In this document: piece after piece, positions 58,360 to 64,000 of the stretch
Layout of the letters: each line of letters opens with the position of its first letter
Numbering within the stretch: the stretch's first letter is position 1
Assembly (NCBI GenBank): GCA_963696315.1
Contig: CAVOJU010000024.1
Location: forward strand, 124,001-188,000
DNA length: 64,000 nt
Direction of reading: 5' to 3'
Source: CAWKEY01 sp963696315
GTDB lineage: Bacteria > Pseudomonadota > Gammaproteobacteria > Methylococcales > Methylomonadaceae
Notes under the pieces: generated by a model
The model's database searches: none
Told to the model about the DNA's origin: nothing
The model's input: the letters and a program-made list of their open reading frames with translations, nothing else
Translations under genes and position numbers: made by a program

Positions 58360-58432
58360 AACTCTGCTCAGAAATGATCCAAATCATGCTATTCTACGTT
58401 TTTCTCACTTTTTAATTTGGGTTTTTGAAGTT

Positions 58433-58981
58433 ATGAGCGAAAGAATTGTATTGCGCACCGGTGAAGCATTAGTTGCCGGAGGCCCTCCAGGTACGGCCGC
58501 AGAACCTGAAATCATTATCGGCGAACTGGATGGCCCAGTCGGCATTGCCCTGGCAACCTTGACCGGAGATCAGGCGAAAGGCCATTCCAAGGTGTTTGCC
58601 ATTTTAAACACGGATATTCAAGTACGCCCGGTGACGCTGATGGTCAGCAAGGTAACGGTAAACAACAGCCGCTATACCAATATTTTAATGGGCACGGTAC
58701 AGGCGGCTATTGCCAATGGCGTACTCGATGCGGTACGTGCGGGCGACATTCCCAAGGAAAAAGCAAATGATCTGGGCATTATCTGTTCGGTCTGGCTAAA
58801 TCCGAGTGTTGCGACAGATGACAATCTGGATCATCAAATCCTCTTCGACATACACCGCAAAGCCATGGCACAAGCGATTCATAAGGCCATGACCAATACA
58901 CCCGATATCGACTGGTTACTGGAGAATCAGGATAAAATCACCCACAAGTATTTCCAGATGGGCCTGGACGGAAAAATTTAA
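58433..58981 (+). CDS. fae: formaldehyde-activating enzyme Fae
   Basis: 182 residues, full length. IVLRTGEALVAGGPPGTAAEPEIIIGELDGPVG and DQAKGHSKVFAILNTDIQVRPVTLMVSKVT are highly conserved Fae segments. It condenses formaldehyde with tetrahydromethanopterin to methylene-H4MPT in the cytoplasm, the entry to the oxidation pathway finished by FhcABCD downstream. A strong terminator follows. Confidence 0.98.
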   Translation: MSERIVLRTGEALVAGGPPGTAAEPEIIIGELDGPVGIALATLTGDQAKGHSKVFAILNTDIQVRPVTLMVSKVTVNNSRYTNILMGTVQAAIANGVLDAVRAGDIPKEKANDLGIICSVWLNPSVATDDNLDHQILFDIHRKAMAQAIHKAMTNTPDIDWLLENQDKITHKYFQMGLDGKI

Positions 58982-58997
58982 CCGACACCTCGTTTAC

Positions 58998-59027
58998 AAA
59001 AAAGCCCCTGTTAAACAGGGGCTTTTT
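58998..59027 (+). terminator. terminator after fae
   Basis: AGCCCCTG (59003-59010), TTAAA loop, CAGGGGCT (59016-59023), preceded by A-tract and followed by T-tract. Confidence 0.93.
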
Positions 59028-59130
59028 GGTATTCCGACTTGATGCGATACAAATCCTCATCGGCCAAATCGATCAAGGTATCAATGTCCGCGCCATCATC
59101 AGGAAAAACAACCACAACAGCAACTGAAAC
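59011..59130 (-). pseudogene. GGDEF-domain C-terminal remnant
   Basis: Minus-strand codons read VSVAVVVVFPDDGADID, then TLIDLADEDLYRIKSEYQ, and stop inside the fae terminator. This matches the end of a diguanylate cyclase domain (SIGVAxFPxDGxDxxTLLxxADxALYxAK). A stop at 59131-59133 and lack of any upstream GGDEF core show it is a relic. Confidence 0.6.
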
Positions 59131-59179
59131 TCAACTCGATTGCTGATTGAGCCTGAGCACTCAATAACAAGGTGTTGTG

Positions 59180-59995
59180 TTAGCCTGCTTTAATCAAAAT
59201 TTCGCCGCGCCCCATTTCCGACATGTCGCCGCCATAACGCTGCACTCGATTAAAGGCGGCAGATGCTTCGGCGAATTTGCTATTCAATTTCTTGAACGAG
59301 GCAAACAATATCGGCAAAAATGCCAGGGTATGTGTGCCGCAATCATTAAAGCTGGCTGGCAATTGCGGTTGATTCCATAACAACAGGGTGCCGCGGCGCA
59401 TGGCATAGCCCGCAAATCGGCCGGTTTGGCCCATGACGGCAATCGTGCCGGCCGTCATTCTGGAACCGCAATAATCACCGGCGTTGCCTTCAATCAAAAT
59501 AATACCGCGACGCAGATGATCCCCGGCGCGCTCCCCGACATTACCCTTGACCAACACCATTCCGCCTTTCATACCCATTTTATTGCCGGGTAAAGCGCCG
59601 CCGAGAAAATCACCGGCATCCCCTAAAATAGTTATCATGCCCTTTTTCATTTCACAGGCGGCAAACATGCCCACGCTACCCGTTACTTTTATGTCACCGG
59701 ATTTCATGCCTAAACCCAAATAGGCACCGGCATCACCCTCAACGCTAATACGGCCGCCATCCAGTTCTTTACCGATAAAATCGAGTTTGCCAAAACTGTT
59801 TTTTATAGTGATGTTTTGCGTATCGGAACCGGAAATACTGAATAAGTCATTCACCCGGATTTTGCGCTTGCCGCATTGCAATTCAATCGCGGCAATCTCG
59901 GCAGGCTCCATCTCTTTTAACTGATTACATACCAGCGGCGACATATCAACACGCTGATCGGGCCGATACTTCATGGAAACGGTTAACGCGCTCAT
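59180..59995 (-). CDS. fhcC: formyltransferase/hydrolase complex subunit C
   Basis: 271 residues, related to formylmethanofuran dehydrogenase subunit C. Repeats of the GXXGXXXG beta-helix are plain: GDAGAYLGLGMKSGDIKVTG, GDAGDFLGGALPGNKMGMKG, GNVGERAGDHLRRGIILIEG, GNAGDYCGSRMTAG. The same fold occurs at the C-terminus of GltB. FhcC is the structural scaffold of the Fhc complex. Its start overlaps the fhcD stop by 4 bp. Last gene of the cluster. Confidence 0.95.
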   Translation of the reverse strand: MSALTVSMKYRPDQRVDMSPLVCNQLKEMEPAEIAAIELQCGKRKIRVNDLFSISGSDTQNITIKNSFGKLDFIGKELDGGRISVEGDAGAYLGLGMKSGDIKVTGSVGMFAACEMKKGMITILGDAGDFLGGALPGNKMGMKGGMVLVKGNVGERAGDHLRRGIILIEGNAGDYCGSRMTAGTIAVMGQTGRFAGYAMRRGTLLLWNQPQLPASFNDCGTHTLAFLPILFASFKKLNSKFAEASAAFNRVQRYGGDMSEMGRGEILIKAG

Positions 59996-60888
59996 GCCAT
60001 GATCTCCTGCAAATGGAAGTGGAAAGGCCCCAGTTTTCCGCCGTAGTTACCGGCACTGATGCGCCTGATGCCATTTTCGGCGCCCAAATCACATACTGCC
60101 TGAATGCCTACGCGCATGGCTTTATCGATATCTTCCTTGGTCAAGCCGTCGATGACGATTTCCATCACCGATTCAATTTCCGGCGAAAGATCGGTTTTGG
60201 TCATGCCTTTTAAGGTCGGGCAGAAGGCATCGTTGGTGGATGCGCCTAGCGCCTTGTACTTGGAGCCGACTTTGGAACCGGAGCGCACGACGCCGCCCGG
60301 AAACGGCATAATCACATTCCGAATTTTACGCATTTCTTCAATCGCCGCTTCACAGGCCGCTAAGGCTTGCGGTTGTGATTCGGCCAGCACCAGAAAATTT
60401 CCGCCGCCGACCGCATCGACCTGCCCTGTCGTGGCTTCGGTCAAAAACTCGCCGTCCATAACCGGCACCCGCCAATAGCGCTTGCCGTCAATGAGTTTGG
60501 AAATCTGAAAACCGTCACCAAAATAGCGCAGGTTTTTACCCAGTGGAATTTTTTTGCCCTCATCGATACCGGCAAATAACGCCGAAGTCGGCGACGTCAA
60601 CACGCACTGCCCGGCACGGGTTTCCAGTTGTTTGGCCAGGCCTTTACCGCCCATCGCAAAAATCATGATCGCAACCCCGGGACGCCCATCCGGCGTTTCC
60701 TCTGGCGATAACACCCTTTCGATGCCCGCTTCACAGCCGCAGGCAATCACCGAAGTGGCAAATCCGGTCATCGCCTGCGCCGAGATCATCGCCCATTTTT
60801 CGTTTTGCGCTGTGATGATGGCCCGCGTCGCCTTCATCGGGAAGGCTTCGGCAAAGGTTGCATCGATGCTCACGCCATTGATAATCAT
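59992..60888 (-). CDS. fhcD: formylmethanofuran:tetrahydromethanopterin formyltransferase
   Basis: 298 residues of the Ftr family. MIINGVSIDATFAEAFPMKATRAIITA and NVIMPFPGGVVRSGSKVGSKYKALGASTNDAFCPTLKG are conserved. It transfers the formyl group from formyl-H4MPT to the methanofuran analogue (methylofuran), which FhcA then hydrolyses. It overlaps fhcA and fhcC by 4 bp each. Confidence 0.97.
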   Translation of the reverse strand: MIINGVSIDATFAEAFPMKATRAIITAQNEKWAMISAQAMTGFATSVIACGCEAGIERVLSPEETPDGRPGVAIMIFAMGGKGLAKQLETRAGQCVLTSPTSALFAGIDEGKKIPLGKNLRYFGDGFQISKLIDGKRYWRVPVMDGEFLTEATTGQVDAVGGGNFLVLAESQPQALAACEAAIEEMRKIRNVIMPFPGGVVRSGSKVGSKYKALGASTNDAFCPTLKGMTKTDLSPEIESVMEIVIDGLTKEDIDKAMRVGIQAVCDLGAENGIRRISAGNYGGKLGPFHFHLQEIMA

Positions 60889-62552
60889 ATCTTGCCTCCT
60901 TGGGTGGGATGCACCGTCAAACTGCCGCGCCCGTCCTCTGTGAATTCATCATCACTGATTTTAAAATTGCCTAATTTCATGGTCAGATAACGATCAAAAT
61001 ATTTCTGCAAGTCTTTTTCTATCGATGGGTCGTACTCGGGCTTAACGATGTGCGTGGTACCCCATTTGACATGAACCACCTGCCCGTCCTTTACCACCAG
61101 TTCCCCGTCTTTGAAGACATAATCCGGCTTTTCGAACATTTTTTGCCGGTCGGCGTTTTCGGTATAAACGGTAATGTCGGCCCAGTTACCGGCACTCAAT
61201 CCGCCTCGATCTTGCAAGCCAATAATTTTTGCGGCGCCGGCGCGGGTCATGATGGCGATTTCGTTGAGCGTGTATTCACGATCAATCGAACCCAGCGTGG
61301 TCATTTTTTGCGCTTCAGGATGAATGGTTGCCAGCACATCGTTACGGAATGTCTTGTCCATCAACAGCCGGATCAAATGCGGATAGCAGGTAAACGGTGC
61401 GCCGTTGGGATGATCGGTAGTCAGGAAAATGCGCCACGGATCATCAACCAGCAAGAAGATTTCCAGACCAATCGCCCATTGCAGGGCATTGACAAAATTC
61501 TGGTCTTTGTACTTGAAAGGCACCACACCGCAGCCGGCATCACACTCGATATCCATGCACACCCACTTGTTCGGGCTGGCAAATTTATGATTGGCGTGCT
61601 GGCGCATATTATCGCCGGAGGCCGTTACAGTTTGGCCAAACAGAATCTGGCCGACATCGGCCGTGATGTTTTTATTGTTGTTGATCGCCTCGGCGATCTG
61701 CGCACCGCCGGATGAGAACTTGAAATCGCCTTCGGTGCCGTAGCTGTGGAACTGAATATGCGTCAGATGCATCGGCAGGCCGCCGATGCCCTGAATCGTA
61801 TCCAAGGTAGTATCGACGTTGCCCGGCACGCCGAGATTGCAGCCGTGCACATGCAAGGGATGCGTGATGCCCAGCTCTTTAACCGCCGTGGCCAGGGTCT
61901 GCAGAATCTGCCGGGGCGTCACCTCATAATGGCTGTTCTTCTCATCCAGATCGAGCTTGCGCTGATTGAATTTGAATGCATTAATGCCGCCGGCATTGAC
62001 GACTTTGATGCCGATGCCTTTGGCAGCCTGAAGCGTCCACGCCACATAATCGTTAACCGCTTGCTGATCTTTTTTAGCCGTCAACATGCGCAGCAGAAAA
62101 TCGTCGCTTCCGAGCATGACATAGCCGCCTTTGTCCAAAATCGGGATATCGGCCATTTCCATATGCGCCTGACGTGCATTGATCGGCAGTACAGCCGGCT
62201 CAAAACCGGTGGTATAGCCCATTTCGGCGTAGCGATAGCCGGTAACATATGTGCTGGGCATCGCATGACCAGTGCCGGAACGGGTAATATCGGTGCGCAC
62301 GACAGGATCGGCGCGATGGTCCTCCGGCAACAAAATACGGGCGATATTGCCTTTGCCGCCGCCGATATGCGTGTGCATATCAATCGCACCGGCCATCACC
62401 GCCTTGCCTTTCAGATCATATTCTTGATCAATCTGAACATCAGGCTTGGGTTTCTTGACGATGCGCCCGTCCTGGATGTAGATATCCTGTTTTTTGCCAT
62501 CAATCCCGCTTGCCGGATCGTAGACGGTTCCACCTTTGAGTTTTATCAACAT
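60885..62552 (-). CDS. fhcA: formyltransferase/hydrolase complex subunit A (amidohydrolase)
   Basis: 555 residues of the FmdA/FwdA amidohydrolase family. AGAIDMHTHIGGGKGN gives the metal-binding HxH. Further conserved histidine regions are HPLHVHGCNLG and HLTHIQFHSYGT, and LTTDHPNGAPFTCYPHLI carries the aspartate. In methylotrophs it hydrolyses formylmethylofuran to formate. The first ATG has CGGAAAAG before it. Two 16-bp motifs lie 12-75 bp upstream. Confidence 0.97.
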   Translation of the reverse strand: MLIKLKGGTVYDPASGIDGKKQDIYIQDGRIVKKPKPDVQIDQEYDLKGKAVMAGAIDMHTHIGGGKGNIARILLPEDHRADPVVRTDITRSGTGHAMPSTYVTGYRYAEMGYTTGFEPAVLPINARQAHMEMADIPILDKGGYVMLGSDDFLLRMLTAKKDQQAVNDYVAWTLQAAKGIGIKVVNAGGINAFKFNQRKLDLDEKNSHYEVTPRQILQTLATAVKELGITHPLHVHGCNLGVPGNVDTTLDTIQGIGGLPMHLTHIQFHSYGTEGDFKFSSGGAQIAEAINNNKNITADVGQILFGQTVTASGDNMRQHANHKFASPNKWVCMDIECDAGCGVVPFKYKDQNFVNALQWAIGLEIFLLVDDPWRIFLTTDHPNGAPFTCYPHLIRLLMDKTFRNDVLATIHPEAQKMTTLGSIDREYTLNEIAIMTRAGAAKIIGLQDRGGLSAGNWADITVYTENADRQKMFEKPDYVFKDGELVVKDGQVVHVKWGTTHIVKPEYDPSIEKDLQKYFDRYLTMKLGNFKISDDEFTEDGRGSLTVHPTQGGKI

Positions 62553-62563
62553 AACTTTTCCGT

Positions 62564-62627
62564 ATTACATGGATGTAATGCATGCAGTTGTGCAGGAGCA
62601 ATTTTCTGCGAATTACAGGGAGGTAAT
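62564..62627. promoter_or_regulatory. pair of 16-bp motifs before fhcA
   Basis: ATTACATGGATGTAAT (62564-62579, a perfect 7-bp-arm palindrome) and ATTACAGGGAGGTAAT (62612-62627) differ at two positions and are 48 bp apart. The loop of two bases makes an RNA hairpin unlikely. They may bind a dimeric regulator of fhcADC, separate from fhcB. Confidence 0.5.
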
Positions 62628-62701
62628 GAATATAGAAAACGCACAACCAATTTCTGCTAATAGAGAGCGGTTGTCATTGAAGAAACCGCCTGTGTCATGG
62701 C

Positions 62702-63961
62702 TTACAGCGCTTGTTCAATGGCCGCCAGCACCTGGGCCGTGCTCGGTAGGCCGGCTTCCCTTAATTTTTTCAAACGAATCGCCACTACATTATCGGTACG
62801 ATACGCGTGGCCGGCATGATCGATGCCGGGCGTGCCTACCGGAATAAACACCTCCGGCTCTCTATCAAAAGTCATTCCTGAACGGCCCACGACAATAACC
62901 GGAATTTCGGTTGTTGGCGGAACGGAGTCCGCATTAAATGCCTGCACCCAAACCAGCGCATCAGCCTCACCATTGGCTAGCATACGATTGATATCATTCA
63001 AATAGGGGTCGTATTCCGGATAGCCTCTGGAAAAACGCGTACGCGCCGGGTAACCGGTCGTCCAGCCGCACACCTGATTAGCCGTCAGATCGCCTTCTTT
63101 ACCTGCCAGGGGCAAGCCAGAACACCGGGCGCCCTGATCGTTAACATCTTTAACCATTTCGCAAAACGTCTGCACGGTCAATTCAGCCTGACTATATGCC
63201 AAAGCACCCGCCGCCCAAGTGACGACACTGTATTTGGCGGCTTTGAATTTATCGGCAATAGCCTGCAAATCGGCAATGGCGATGCCTGCAACCGCATCCA
63301 CGCGAATCGGATTGCCTTTGACTAATGCTCTCAAAACCGCAATGACTTCCGGCAAATCAGCATCGGCGCATTCAAACACCTGGGCTTTCTGGCCATGAGG
63401 CGAAGTGGGGGCATCGCCCGAAGGCGCCTTGCCCAAATAAACAAGCTCTCGATTGCCGGTATCGTCCAGAAACATGGCTTCCTGATTCCAGAGATAATGC
63501 TCAAAAAAACGCGGCGCAAAGGTTTCCAGATCGGTACCAACGATTAATAACAGATCGCAGCGATTTTTAACTTCCGCCAACGTGGTATTCATCCAGCCCG
63601 AATCCTGCATGGCCAGAAAATTGCGCCGCGCGCTGTTAAAATTGACCTGGTCAATCACTGCGCCACTTCTATCGGCCAAGGCCAGCAAGGCGCGCATGCC
63701 GTTGACATCCGTTGCGCAACCGCCAATAACGGGCTGCCGCGTATCTTTTAATGCCGCCGCCGCTTTTGCCACCGCCGCTTCCAGACTGACTGCCTTGCCA
63801 TTCACTCTCGGGCTGGTATCCGTTATTACCTGTTCAAAAGCAGGCGTATTGACCGCACAGCCATTTTTAATCACTTTCAGCGCTACGCCTTCAACCTGGA
63901 TAGTCAGGTCATCCGTGCCAATGCCGCAAAAAGGACTAGGTACTTCAGTTATCTCAGTCAC
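62702..63961 (-). CDS. fhcB: formyltransferase/hydrolase complex subunit B
   Basis: 419 residues, related to the molybdopterin/tungsten subunit of formylmethanofuran dehydrogenase. It contains VIGGCATDVNGMRALLALADRSGAV and TGYPARTRFSRGYPEYDP, but I see no N-terminal CXXCXXXC cluster, in line with loss of the dehydrogenase activity known for Fhc complexes. GTG start at 63961 with AAGGGG upstream. First gene of fhcBADC; its promoter lies at or beyond the window edge. 149 bp separate it from fhcA. Confidence 0.95.
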   Translation of the reverse strand: MTEITEVPSPFCGIGTDDLTIQVEGVALKVIKNGCAVNTPAFEQVITDTSPRVNGKAVSLEAAVAKAAAALKDTRQPVIGGCATDVNGMRALLALADRSGAVIDQVNFNSARRNFLAMQDSGWMNTTLAEVKNRCDLLLIVGTDLETFAPRFFEHYLWNQEAMFLDDTGNRELVYLGKAPSGDAPTSPHGQKAQVFECADADLPEVIAVLRALVKGNPIRVDAVAGIAIADLQAIADKFKAAKYSVVTWAAGALAYSQAELTVQTFCEMVKDVNDQGARCSGLPLAGKEGDLTANQVCGWTTGYPARTRFSRGYPEYDPYLNDINRMLANGEADALVWVQAFNADSVPPTTEIPVIVVGRSGMTFDREPEVFIPVGTPGIDHAGHAYRTDNVVAIRLKKLREAGLPSTAQVLAAIEQAL

Positions 63962-64000
63962 ACGTTATCCCCTTATTGATTCTTCAGTAGCTCAGGCGCA

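Noticed and set aside
1..64000. CRISPR array, prophage or biosynthetic gene cluster
   Set aside because: No regularly spaced repeats, phage structural genes or large synthase genes were seen in either strand.

Overview
This window looks like chromosomal DNA of a gammaproteobacterial methylotroph, most likely a methanotroph of the Methylococcales. The right end carries fae and a complete fhcBADC cluster (the tetrahydromethanopterin-linked formaldehyde oxidation route), and the housekeeping order carA-carB-greA-yhbY-rlmE-ftsH-glmM-tpiA-secG-tRNA-Leu is gammaproteobacterial. An HrcA/CIRCE-controlled dnaK operon also fits that group. No methane monooxygenase or methanol dehydrogenase gene lies in the window, so methane use is inferred.

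Layout. 1-6933: the 3' end of a DEAD-box helicase, then gltB-gltD (glutamate synthase). 6934-20400 is an accessory stretch: two unrecognised damaged genes, a brnTA toxin-antitoxin module lying between two copies of the umuC 3' end, umuDC divergent from lexA, small membrane proteins, a GFA-family protein, a carboxylesterase, an Hsp20 pseudogene, an HPF/cold-shock fusion, a YiiX-like hydrolase, a PPK2 kinase and an ISAs1-type insertion sequence with a DruA-like N-terminal domain. 20450-25538 is hrcA-grpE-dnaK-dnaJ behind a sigma70 promoter with a CIRCE element. 25544-37428 is dapB, carAB, greA, yhbY, rlmE, ftsH, glmM, tpiA, secG and tRNA-Leu(GAG). 37688-47466 holds a DUF4124 protein, an ATP-grasp protein, an RlpA lipoprotein, galU and a yejABEF peptide importer. 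47513-57051 holds fabI, ppiD, tRNA-Asp, tRNA-Val, hupB, lon (sigma32 promoter), clpX, clpP, tig and tRNA-Leu(UAG). 57255-63961 is the C1 region: a small protein, a radical SAM protein, fae and fhcB-fhcA-fhcD-fhcC.

How the genes work together. Two proteostasis blocks (hrcA-grpE-dnaKJ and tig-clpP-clpX-lon) have recognisable heat-shock control: HrcA/CIRCE for the first and a sigma32-like promoter for lon. Fae condenses formaldehyde with tetrahydromethanopterin, and the Fhc complex converts the derived formyl group to formate. gltBD and carAB handle nitrogen assimilation and carbamoyl phosphate. lexA and umuDC form a divergent SOS unit with a single GTTC-N7-GTTC site between them.

Data quality. 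At least nine genes carry small frameshifts, several in genes expected to be essential (gltB, dnaJ, fabI, yhbY, rlmE). This density points to indel errors in the assembly more than to real decay. The Hsp20 remnant, with many separate lesions, looks like a true pseudogene. I found no CRISPR array, prophage or secondary-metabolite cluster. The most interesting leads are the repeat-flanked brnTA insertion, the alphaproteobacterial-type SOS box, the DruA-like/ISAs1 transposase with a dnaX-type slippery heptamer, and a pair of 16-bp motifs in front of fhcA.
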